NCBI GenBank assembly: GCA_013368325.1
Contig: JAACJK010000219.1
Location: 1,178,001 to 1,242,000, forward strand
Length of the DNA stretch: 64,000 bases
Direction: 5' to 3'
Origin: Ephemerocybe angulata
Taxonomy: Eukaryota > Basidiomycota > Agaricomycetes > Agaricales > Psathyrellaceae
This document shows positions 10,741 to 21,097 of this stretch, piece after piece. The position numbers and the translations under genes were made by a program. Within the stretch, counting starts at the first letter, position 1. Each line of letters begins with the position of its first letter. The notes beneath the pieces are model-generated. The model worked only from the letters and a program-made list of their open reading frames with translations, had not been told where the DNA came from and did no database searches.

Positions 10741-12366
10741 ATGCCTCCTAGGAAAGAAGTAGGGTTTATGGACGTCGACTCCGATTCTGATATCTCCATC
10801 CCCGACGATATCGATGCACCCCGAAGGAATAAAGGAAAGGGAAAGGCCAAGGCAGGCGACAAGCGCAAAATCGCGTCCCACAAAGCCAAATCCAACGATG
10901 TACGTCGTCGTCTCATCATTTCTAGGCATAGCTCTCATATGCACTGTGTACGCAGCAAGCATACGCATGGGAGGCAACGTATACGCGTTCATGGGAAGCC
11001 GTGCAGGAGGACGAGGCAGGGAGCTTACAGTCGTCCGTTCAAGAACTTTTGGCCAGAGGGAGGAGACGTAGGTCAGTATCCTATATAACTCTATCATTGG
11101 GCTGTAACCAACTCTCTTGCTCGGTAGATTCCTGACTTTAGCAGCACCCATCCGCCGAACCATAATCCGACATCTTATCCTCATTCTCGACCTGTCTGCC
11201 TCCATGATGGACAGGGACATGCGACCGACAAGGTTCGACTTGACACTACAATATGCACGGGAGTTCATAGCGGAATGGTTTGATCAGAATCCTCTAGGGC
11301 AGATAGGGATTGTTGGTATGAGGGCGGGGCTCGGTGAGCGGATATGCGAGATGTCAGGTACGCTGGCTTGGCCGTTGTACATGGACCACGCTGAAGAAAC
11401 CCCAGGAAACCCCCAGGACGTGTTGAAGTCAATAGCGGACCGACACAAACTTGAACCAGTGGGAGAGCCAAGTCTTCAGAACGCAGTGGAGATGGCTCGG
11501 ACGACCATGAGCCACTTGCCAACCCACTCATCACGAGAAATGGTCATCATCTTTGGGTCACTGACGACCTGCGACCCAGGAAACATTCACGAAACCCTAG
11601 ACGAATGTGTCAAAAGCAAAATCCGAATATCTGTAGTTGCCCTGGCCGCAGAAATGAAGATTTGTCGTGAGTTGTGCGACAAGACTGGAGGTAGGTTTCT
11701 CACGACAATGAGCAGTCAAAATAACTGACATTTCTTCCTCGAAAGGCCAATTCGGTGTCGCGATGAACGAAGGACACTATAAAGACCTCCTCTTCGAACT
11801 CATCCCTCCCCCCGCTCAGAAGGCCCTTGCAGCAGTAGCCGGTGCTACAGGCGCCACCACATCTGCGAACCCTGCCGCCGACCTCATGATGATGGGCTTC
11901 CCAACACGACTCCCCGAGTCATCTCAGCCGACACTATGTGTATGTCACTCCGAGCTGAAGAGCCAGGGCTTCTTGTGCCCCCGCTGTCAGGCCAAAGTCT
12001 GCGATGTGCCAACGGACTGCGATATCTGTGGGCTCATGATCGTCAGTTCTCCACATTTGGCTAGAAGTTATCACCACCTATTCCCAGTCAAGCCTTACGA
12101 CGCAGTGTAAGCATTTTGACTCGTTGTCTCTCTCGTTTCTGCTGACAGACCGAAGGCCCGACCTCATTGGACCTGAGCCCCTCTCTCCTACATGCCAGGG
12201 CTGTTCAAAACCGTTTCCTACTACCGTCTCGCAAACTGCAATTGTCAGCGACGGTATGAGTCCCGTTGGGCGTTACAGGTGTCCAGAATGCCAGCACACA
12301 TTCTGCTCTGAGTGCGATATATTCGTGCATGACGTTGTTCACACATGCCCTGGTTGTGCGAAATAA
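10741..12366 (+). CDS. SSL1: TFIIH core subunit SSL1/p44
   Basis: Five exons (10741-10899, 10956-11071, 11128-11690, 11746-12106, 12156-12366) give 469 residues, the usual size for this family. After an acidic/basic N-terminus comes the family's [20 protein letters not shown] block. A von Willebrand A-like domain follows ([16 protein letters not shown]...TRFDLTL, residues about 105-280). The C-terminus has a C4-type zinc motif (CVCHSEL...[19 protein letters not shown]) and a RING-like C-terminal finger (CQGCSKPF...[20 protein letters not shown]...CPGC). SSL1 regulates the XPD helicase in TFIIH and acts in transcription initiation and nucleotide excision repair. The last intron is only 49 bases. 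Its acceptor at 12154-12155 is needed to keep frame, because the AG seven bases earlier gives an early stop. Confidence 0.96.
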
Positions 12367-12523
12367 ATACAACATGAAAGCCTTCGAAATACTTAGGTCA
12401 ATCAGAAACTTGCTGGGATTAGTGGAATAGTGAGTGGCTGTAGAGTACTGTAGTCGTAATAGGGTCGTGATCTATCCGTTCGTCCGTGTAGCCGTCTACT
12501 ATGGGTCGAGGGTTGAGTTACCA

Positions 12524-14628
12524 CTACCGATGCTTTCCTTTTGTTAGCCCAAAGACCTCTAGCTCGCTCGAATCCGCCCCGTTGTCGTCATGAAATGGGT
12601 CCATTGATCTTCTTCGGTTCTGTTTTGCTTTTGCCTTTCCCTTCCCGATGGGTACTGGTTCTGAATCTTCCACATCCGCATCGTCACCATCCTCGTCTTC
12701 GTCGTCATCTACAGTAGCAATCAACCCTGTTGACTCCGAGTCACCCTTCCCAGGTGCGGTGCTGCTCCCAGCTCGCTTTCTGCCATTGCCAGATGCATTG
12801 CTACCTCTTCTCTGAAGCTTAGCATTTGGCGATGCACGCGGGTTTAGATGGTGATCGACGTCGTCGTCCTGGCCAGCGTCATCCTCGTCGCTGACATCAC
12901 CAATCGCCCACAATGTGTCCCCCTCTCCATGTACTCTCTCGTCGTCGCTACCCAAGGCTTGGTTTTCTTCGTCTCCAGTTCCCTTTGCACGAGTTCGCCG
13001 GCGTCTCCGCTCTTCCATGACAAGGGCGCTACGAGGTGTGGCTGCGCCTTTGATCTTGGCCGCTACAGGCTCGGGCTTCTTGTGTGTAAGGAGAACGACG
13101 CCCGAAATCAGAACGATGATGGAAAGGAAGATGAGGAAGAGGGTCCAGGACTTGTATGCTCCTACTTCATCGTTGAAGATTAGAGAGTCGAGGAATCTAG
13201 ATGCCTGTCAGTCGGTGGAATTATCAAGTATGATGATCATCGTACCCAAGAGCAGTGTATACACCGTAGAACACCGGGACAACAAGCGTCGATTCGTAGA
13301 CTTTCAAGCCGCGGTTGAGGCATACAATTTGCATGACGGCCGTGATGGCTAGGAAGATGATGTTGAATATGGGCGCTGCATGGCCAAACTGGTTCCCCGG
13401 GTTTTCATGCGAAAGTGATCCCGAAAGCAGTTTGACACTGTCCAACAACAACATAAGTCCACAGAGTACTGGGAGGGAAGGAGGACAAACAAACGTACGT
13501 GGCCTTCGCAAACACCAAGGTTCCACCTGCTAGCCCGCCCCCACAGCAGGCCCAACCAATGCCGAGAGTCCATGCCACAGTGGTGTCGTCTTTTGGCTGT
13601 GCCCAAAGCTCCAGCATATCCGTGATCCAAGTCATGGTCCAATTCCATGCTGCTCGGATAGCAAAGAAGGCGCCAAACACTTTCCCAAAGAACCCTCTTC
13701 TCCCAGTTCCAGCAACAGAAGCGCTTGCGATACTGTTTCTTAAGCCCGTTCGGTTGGTAGGGATCGCCTGAAGGTCGGCACGGGCGACAAGAACAGCGTC
13801 GAGGCAAGAAGTGAATATGAGCAGAAGAGAGAGGGCCGCACCCATGGCGAAGAAGTATCCCAGCCAGCCTCCTCGTCGCCATAGCTGAGCCAGATGCTCT
13901 GCGTTTGTTTCTTGGGAAAGGCCGCTATTGATGGAGCCGAATGCTACGATTCCGATAACTCCAAGCACGACCACAACGGTACCCTGAAGAAGTTCAAGCA
14001 ATGAGCAAAGGAGAGTGGTTAAAATGTTTATGATAGACTCACATAGATATCGTTGCTAGTTACCGGGGTCCCAACGAGAAATCGGGCGAAGAGAAAGTTA
14101 AAGACTAATGAGGAGGAGCCAAGCGGCGCGACATATTCTGGATGGAAAACATACGTTAGGCAATTAGACCGGTTGTAGGGGCCGATGGGATCGTACCTGC
14201 TCTCATGTACTCTAAAGCTAATGTGCTGCCAATTAATTGTGAAAGACTTGAGAGAGTATCAGACGCGAGGATTCAGAGAATATGCTGGGAGGGGGCGTAC
14301 ATGTACAAGAGCATGCCCAGCAGCCATAACGGTCGCATCCAGTCTCTCGTCCTCTGTGTTTTTGGTACGGCACTCATTCTAACCTAGAAGCGAGCCTTCA
14401 GGATGAAATGGCGCCCGGGAGAACATAAAGGCATACATGGTCCAATTTCGTTAGGTTAAGACCTGCTGCGTTCATGATAGAGGCGAGAAGAATGATCGAA
14501 AGACCAATGATAAATGCGACGACTTGGTTGGCATGACGCGGTGGAGGGTGGTTCGGTGGAGGAAGATTTGTCTGGGAAGCGACCACCGCAGAAATGGTGG
14601 AAGACACCGCCGCCGCCGACGTTTCCAT
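12524..14628 (-). CDS. NIPA-family magnesium transporter
   Basis: Seven exons (14628-14437, 14383-14301, 14246-14197, 14137-14043, 13983-13499, 13437-13246, 13196-12524) give 589 residues. The family core is recognisable: FIIGLSIILLASIMNAAGLN, LLYILSQLIGSTLALEYMRA, EYVAPLGSSSLVFNF, a GTVVVVLGVIGIVAFGS helix, and YESTLVVPVFYGVYTALG. About nine hydrophobic segments are visible. Known NIPA proteins carry Mg2+ and other divalent cations across plasma or endosomal membranes. A soluble insert of roughly 100 residues separates the middle helices. The last 165 residues are a highly charged cytosolic tail with Asp/Glu runs and basic patches, longer than in animal NIPA proteins. Convergent with SSL1. 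Confidence 0.92.
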
Positions 14629-15223
14629 GCGACCAGGGTATGTGCTTCTACGCAAAAGTCGTGGAGTGCAGCCTTCGCTGGGTATCAGTCAAGCTGCAGG
14701 TGCTGTACAGGTCGACCCACAATGAGCTGCCTGGGTAGATGGTCGTGGTCGGGGAGAGAGATTCGCTGACGGACCCGAACGAGCTACGGACGCCGCTACA
14801 TCCATCACGGCTGCGATACAGGTCGCGTCAAAACCACATTACGTCATCGCCATCAGAATTTAAATAGAACGCGTTCACAGCCAGCCTGAGTTCGTTGGGA
14901 GGGCCACTTTCTGGAATTCACTATGCAAGGGCTTCATAAGAAGAGGAGTAGAGGCTGTCTGTCCGAAAGGACCCATACACTCTATGCCACCTAGACCCGT
15001 CATCGTTTCATACCCCTCAGCTTTCGCTGGCCCACCACCGTCATGTCGGAATCTGTAAGCTCGGTTCCGCGGCTCATGACATACATGAAGCTCACAAATC
15101 TGCAGGGAAGAGTGCCTTGCTCTCCGGGGAGGTCTATGGCTTAGCCCATTATCACTGTGGCTTATCCTTGGACTTTTTCGTATGGCACCATTTCGTGACA
15201 TGGAATGTGGGCTGACTCGCTAG

Positions 15224-15445
15224 GCAGTTGCATTCGTCTTAGGGTCAATGGCCACCTTCCTCATCCGGCGCTTCCGGCGTCGACGGGCAGCGCAAAAAAT
15301 CGAGCTATCGAAAACACAATTTATAGTCTCACTTGAGCGAAAACTATCCACAATTTCAGAGGTAGCGCCCGCCTACACCCCACCCGAGTCCTCAGCACCG
15401 GCGATAGCAGTTCACCCGCCACCACCATCGTACAGCCGAGCATGA
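15224..15445 (+). CDS. Probable last exon of a small single-pass membrane protein
   Basis: A TAG acceptor ends at 15223. The frame then reads a hydrophobic run (AVAFVLGSMATFLI), a stop-transfer-like basic cluster (RRFRRRRAAQK) and a tail ending in PPPPSYSRA. This layout is common at the cytosolic end of fungal single-pass proteins. The ATG at 15248 would give a stand-alone 65-residue protein, but that would cut the hydrophobic run in two. I could not pin down the upstream exon or exons between about 14700 and 15200. The surrounding 14629-15822 otherwise shows no gene. Confidence 0.4.
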   Translation, partial: AVAFVLGSMATFLIRRFRRRRAAQKIELSKTQFIVSLERKLSTISEVAPAYTPPESSAPAIAVHPPPPSYSRA

Positions 15446-15822
15446 TGCTGCGGGCGCAGATGTAGTCGGCGATGGGCAGGTTTCATCGCAATGCATTGGC
15501 AGCCCCTACACAGTGCACACGAAGTGAATTGAATGGCTGAGAGAGATGGCATGTACAACAGCGTTTATCCTAATTTATATGATACCACGGACACTCGGTA
15601 CTTGACCCTGTGGCATTCCGTACAATGCAGTTTCTTTGTGGTTCGCAAATATCAGGTTTATCAAGGTCACCAGGCTCAAGTGGGACGGAAGTTGGGATTA
15701 TAAGCGGTAAATAATGATTATATGGGGTATGACTTGGGGGTTAAGCGGGGTATATGAATAACAATATGGTTGTTCTGTAGAGTGGGGAGTATTGAAAGCG
15801 AGTTCATGAAGGTACCGTAGCT

Positions 15823-16894
15823 TCAAAGTCCCGAAATCACCCTCAGCACGGCTTCATAAACTCCGAGGGTGATCATCGCTGAAGGTATCGAACGCGCCAA
15901 ATGAGGCATTATGCCACCGTAGAGGCCCGCCATCCCTTCCTGTTTCCATATCGAAACAAAGCATTGCACAAGGCCAGTATACTGGAGCACACCGCTGACA
16001 GAAGGCGCTTGCCTGAGCCTAGTCCGTATCACCTAGAAATTTCTTCGTCAACCAAATAGCTCATAGGTATTGCAATGATATAGTCACCTCGTGGGGATAT
16101 GTGAACACTGTTGCTGCCAGTTTCGCAGAACCCGCCGCCCCAGTTGTACTGACCCAAACCTTCAATCCATCCCATTTCGAGGTACCACCCGTTTTGCTGG
16201 AGTCCTCCATCAATCGGCTCAACATAGGCTTGAGTTGCTCATATAAACCCAGATGGAAAACGGTCTCCACCGTTCCAAGGTAGCTCGCACTCAATCCTTT
16301 GTACAACCCCCTCACACCCTCATGCTTCAAAATCTGCCTCGTGCAGTCCATGCTACTCTTGTATCTCCTCTTCCCATCCGCGCCCGATTCAAGCTGCAGC
16401 CTCGTCTTCACGACCCAGATAGGATTGGTGGCGGTCGCTGTAGCCACCCCGGCGGTCATAGCCGCCAATGCATGAACAGCGACCGCATTCTCCTCCGGTT
16501 TCCGGTCAAGGACGGACCCCCAGAAGACCTTGGAGTTTCCATAGACGTGGAATTTGATTGCAGTTGCAGGAACGACGCCGGCAAGACTGGGTCCCAGGCC
16601 GCGAAAGAAACCGCGCCAGCCCTCTGTTCGGGCAATGTCGCCGAAGATAGCGAACGACTGGAAGCCATTTCGAAGGAGTGCAGCTGGTCCATGGGTAGCG
16701 GGTGAGGGGCGGCTGTAGAAGTTGGATTGAAGTCGGGTCCTCAGAACATCGAGAGGGGAGGTAAGCACGGCGGTTGTTAAGCCCGCAGTCCTGGAAAAAG
16801 GCCAATTGTCAGCATGGACCTTTTCCATGGGCGCCTGCTGAATTTTAGCTTACCCTCCAGCGACAAGGTGAGCCCAGAAATCACGTTCAGCCAT
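15823..16894 (-). CDS. RIM2: Mitochondrial carrier, RIM2/pyrimidine-nucleotide type
   Basis: Three exons (16894-16854, 16790-16088, 16032-15823) give 317 residues, typical for this family. Three tandem carrier repeats are visible with P-x-[DE]-x-x-[RK]-x-R signatures: SPLDVLRTRLQ, NPIWVVKTRLQLE (the Trp after the Pro is typical of nucleotide-type carriers) and YPHEVIRTRLRQ. The C-terminus matches the family block YTGLVQCFVSIWKQEGMAGL followed by YGGIMPHLARSIPSA. Yeast Rim2 exchanges pyrimidine nucleotides, and iron transport has also been linked to it. The start at 16894 gives MAERDFWAHLVAGG directly before the first carrier repeat. An alternative upstream ATG is out of frame. Three overlapping GATA sites lie about 105 bases upstream. 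Confidence 0.9.
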
Positions 16895-16999
16895 ACGTGG
16901 TGGCGAAGGCAGCCAGGTGCAGGATAGATTGCACCTTCGTCGACGTTCAGGTTCAAGAGCGTTGCGCTGATTTTTTCCACAGCTGATGACATCATGGAT

Positions 17000-17015
17000 C
17001 TTATCTTATCTTATC
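17000..17015 (-). promoter_or_regulatory. Triple overlapping GATA-factor motif
   Basis: CTTATCTTATCTTATC on the plus strand reads as three overlapping GATAAG motifs on the strand of the carrier gene, 106-121 bases before its ATG. Fungal GATA factors (nitrogen, iron/siderophore and light regulators) bind this core. Given that some Rim2-type carriers are tied to iron, an iron- or nitrogen-linked control is a reasonable inference but unproven. The rest of 17016-17531 shows no gene. Confidence 0.55.
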
Positions 17016-17531
17016 GCACATATTAAGCGCCCGAGTCTAATTGGTTTTGTCGTCGAAAACGTGGTGACCCAGCGTGTACTCCCACCAATGACCCGACCAT
17101 AGCACAAATGGGCGGTGAAGCCAACAGGATTGACTAGCGAGGATCTCAGATCTCAAGGGGTCACTTCAACAAGAATCGATACAAATACAAGGAATGATAT
17201 TGCAAGTGAATGAGTGGTAACAAGTGTACCAAGTGTAAGTAGTGAGTAGACTAGTGATGCGTAAGTCGAACGTTATCGTCTGAAGGTAGGTATCGTGAAT
17301 GTACAGTCAATGCGAAGGAAAGGCTACAATGAGATGATGCAGTGCGTAGGTTCGAAAGACAAGTCATAAGAGCGTTGGCTAGCAAGACTGAAGAATGAAT
17401 GCGTGAGGTAATAAGGATAGGTGCGCCACGGGCTGCAGCTACGAGAAATTAAGGGAAATCGTAATGTAAAGGTCGTGCCACAGCGTGCATTGCGTGCGTA
17501 GTCGTTCATCTTGCCCGTGTATGTCCGTCCA

Positions 17532-20500
17532 TTAGTCAAAGAACTCAGAAAGCCGTCCCAGCGACACAAACGGATTCGTCGCCACACTCTTCCTCGCCGC
17601 CCCTTTCGAGGGCATCACGATCTCCACCCTGTGCTCGTCATCGAAGGGGGTGATGAACGGGTTCACCACCTGAGCACTACCCTGTGCAACGACCTTCGGA
17701 GCTGTAGGCAGCTTCCGCATCTCAGAGAGCGAGGCGGTGCTGCTGTTCACGCTAACCTGGTCAGAGGGCGAAAAGTTGGTCACTCTCCATACAGGTACAC
17801 TGGATGTCCGGTTGTGCCGTGGTGAGGGTGATGAGTGGACGGAAGTAGAATGGAGAGGGACGGGGTAGGCGGAGGGAATAATGGGTTCGGGAAGTCCGGA
17901 GTTGAAGGGATTGGAGACCCGGCTGCCAGTGTTCAATGGCAGAGTGGGTGTGAACGAGCTCAGGAAGGGGTCGTCGAGTGAGCCTCCAATGTCGGTGGGG
18001 ACACTTGGCTTATGGCGGAGGCCGGGAGGAGGAGGAGGAAGACGGCGAGTCACAACGGATGGTGTCAAAGTCGCTGCGCTGGAGTTAGGCGAGTCCAAGG
18101 CAACATTCTTCTTTGAGCTCCTCCACCCAAAGTCAATCTTCGGTTCGGTTGGAGACACCGACCAACGTGAGTTGGGAATGGGTTGCTGGACGACTTCGTC
18201 CTCGTCCCGCTCAGCGAACGAGCGGTCGGAAGGAGTGTCGACGACGATCTTGAGCCTCGGGCGATCGTTGTAAGACTGCCAGAACTCGGGCTCAGGCTCG
18301 GCCTCCTTCTTCCCAAACACCCCCTTCATCTTCCCAAAGAAACCAGTGCTACCACCCGCTTCGCCGTTCTGGCTCTCGGGATCCTTCGGAGCAGACACAC
18401 TCTTCACCCTCGTCTTGAGAGCCTGAAACCTCGATACCTTCCCCTCTCCACTGCGCGCCAAAGAAACAGTCGAACCATTTACGTTTCCGGCCTGATAGTC
18501 AACCGCGTTCTCGACAGCAGGAGACTCAGGCCTCGTCGTCCAGAAGGGCTTGAAGGTGCTTCGGCGAGGAGACGGAAGCGGGGTGAACTGGGGCAGGTCG
18601 TTAGACGCCGCCATGCCTCCGTCCCAAGGCTTATCCTCCTTTGTCATCACAAGACGGCCCTCCGGGGGAGACATGCTCGGGTCCCTGGGCTTGATATCGA
18701 AGCTACTAGGCAGGTTGTCCCGCTGTTCGCGCTGATACCGTCGCTTCCTGCGCTGCTCGAAGGCGGGGAGTCCGTACGAGTGCCAGAGGATGACTCCGAG
18801 ACCCATTAGGACGACGACACCCCAAAGCGCGAGGAAGATGGCAAAGGTGATACGCTCTTTCTTGAGGCTGTTGGCGTATGAGTTGACGAGGCGGCCGACG
18901 AGCCCATTGTCCCCTGAGCTGCCATCGCCAAGAGCGGCGGCAGCAATGGGAGCAGAGGCTTCGTTGACGGACTGGGGTGAAAGGAGGAGGACGGTCTCGT
19001 TGACGCGAGGCATATCCACCTTGAGGTTGTCGTGGAGGAAAGTGAGCGCGTGCTCGATGGCATCGACTTTGCTGCCAATCAAACACTTGACAAACTCGGA
19101 CGCGGGCGTTGCAAGGATGGTGTTTCCGAAAACCTTGGTAACGCCGTTCTGGAGGTCGTCGTAGAACTCGGCAATGGTGGAGTTGATTTGCGTCGTGGTG
19201 ACGTTGACCCAACCGAAGACACCATTGTTGATGGTGCTTTGGATAGCGTCGACACGGGCGTTCACGTCTCGAGCGTATTCGGTTGATTGGCTGAGCATGC
19301 TCTTGTTGATCGAGTCTGCGATGAGGACCGAAAAGTCGCGCGCACTATCAGCTGCCTGGCCTTGGTACTTGGACACCAGAGGTCCCATCGCAGCAAGCTG
19401 GATCTGGACCAGAAGGAGACCGAAGAAACCAATCAAAAAACAAGCAGCCGCAGGTGGGTGAAAGACATAGTTGAAGAACCATTGGAAGTTCGTATGCTGG
19501 CTGGGGCTAAGACGGAGACGAGCAGAGACCTGGTTGGTGATGCGAGTGACCAGGGGGTGCGACGTATTGGCATGGAGCATCAGCAGATTGTGGTCGCTCA
19601 GCGTGATCTGGGGTGTGCTCGAGATGGACGTGCCCTTGGCGTGGATCATAGTCGGGTCGGTCATCCAGGCCTGCCGAGTGTACTCCAGATGCGCCTTCAT
19701 GGACCGCCACTTGTACCAGGTCAAGAGGCAGTTGAGACCAATGAGGAGCAACGCAATGACAATGAGGATGACAATGCCGATCTTGAATGCCTTCAAGATG
19801 TCGGCGCCGATGTCGTCGACGATACCCGTGTTGAGGTTGTCGCAGAACGATAGCCTGTTCTGAGCGGGAACGGGGAGGGCGGTTCCGTTGAACTCAATTC
19901 CGGCGAAGGTGTCGTTGATATCTTTCTTCAACAGCTCGAAGGGGGTGTTGATGCTGAGTCGATTGTCAATGGCGTCGAAAGTGTCGAGGGTAGATGTACT
20001 CACATAGTCTCAAGCTTGCCCTTAATCTCAGAGGCGGTGGGGATGGCATCTCCAAGTTTGTCAATGTTCTGCTGGAAGGTATCAGGAATCTTGATGTTGT
20101 TCAGACTGTCAAGGTTCGGAATAGGGATTTGAGGAATGGGAATATCGCCGAAAGGATTGACTTTGTTAAGGCCTCCAAGGGTGCTGGTGATGACGCCGTT
20201 CAAGGTAGAAACTTCGTTCTGTATGCTTGTCTTCAACCCGCCGGTAACAGCTGTAACAGCATTGTTGATCTAAAGGTATGTTAGAGACTGAGGCAACGGT
20301 TGAGGAAAAATAAAATAAAACGCACCTCGGTCACAGCACCGCTGAGGATGGCGAGCCCACCGCGAACAATAAGCTCTAGGAAGCAGAGGAAGACGGAGCG
20401 GTAGAGGTCGATGATGAAGTTGATGATTGCTTCCATGGCTGTGAGCGAGAGGGTCAAAGCCAGTCGTGCTCCTCTCAAAGATGCATTGACAGCATCGGCA

Positions 20501-20781
20501 AATTGTTCGTTGGTGGCCAGGGCCATGTACCGTGGCATGCTCGCTGCCGCCGTTGCGGCTTCCTCAGCTGCCTTGCAGCTGGTCAAGAGGTCGCCCTTTG
20601 CGCTCGCGATAGCATTCTGAGTTGATTCCAAAGACGAAGAAAGTCTGAAGGCGACGAAGATGAGGGAGAGAATGGGGTACGCAAGCCATGTTAGAGATAG
20701 AAGGTGTGGCAACTGGAGGTAGGGCGTAAGTGTAGAGGCCGCGTCGTCGTAGGAAGGTGGTTGTTGACTGTAGAAGGCCAT
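17532..20781 (-). CDS. PRM1: Plasma membrane fusion protein PRM1
   Basis: Three exons (20781-20326, 20269-20004, 19953-17532) give 1047 residues. The second intron is 50 bases and unspliced reading would pass through it in another frame. The protein begins [13 protein letters not shown] and has a hydrophobic segment near residue 35 ([17 protein letters not shown]). A long ectodomain follows, holding the segment around [17 protein letters not shown] and N-glycosylation-type sites. Further membrane segments follow ([57 protein letters not shown]). The last 400 residues are a Ser/Pro-rich cytosolic tail, longer than in yeast. PRM1 supports plasma membrane fusion of mating cells. In a basidiomycete it would act in hyphal or mating fusion. 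Confidence 0.93.
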
Positions 20782-21097
20782 GCCCGTGGCTGTCGACCTG
20801 CGACGAGGAGGGAGAAATAGAAAGCAATATACTGGGCCTGAGCCACCCTTTTTCATTGTCTGCCTTCTTTTTGCCTGTCATTGTCTTTTTGCTCACCGTG
20901 TCCGGACAATGTCAGGCCTCCCTATTGTTGTTCTACCTTGTCACGCGTTTGTCACACCGCGTCGCGTCACGCTCTCGTCACGCATTACCTTGTTTGTTTG
21001 GCTTCCTCGGCCCCATTCGCGACTCGCTTTGCATCCCAATCCATCCAAAACCAATAAAATAATTCTACGTGATTAACAGCCAGATGTACCCTAGGAT
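20782..21097. other. Short intergenic region between PRM1 start and SEY1 stop
   Basis: About 316 bases, without a gene. It must contain the PRM1 promoter and the SEY1 3' UTR. A pyrimidine-rich stretch on the plus strand is visible. No TATA element stands out. Confidence 0.5.

Noticed and set aside
14875..15201. 108-codon minus-strand frame between NIPA and carrier genes
   Set aside because: No domain, poor composition and no splice partner.
18183..18809. 208-codon plus-strand open frame inside PRM1
   Set aside because: Antisense shadow of the PRM1 tail. No start context or domain.
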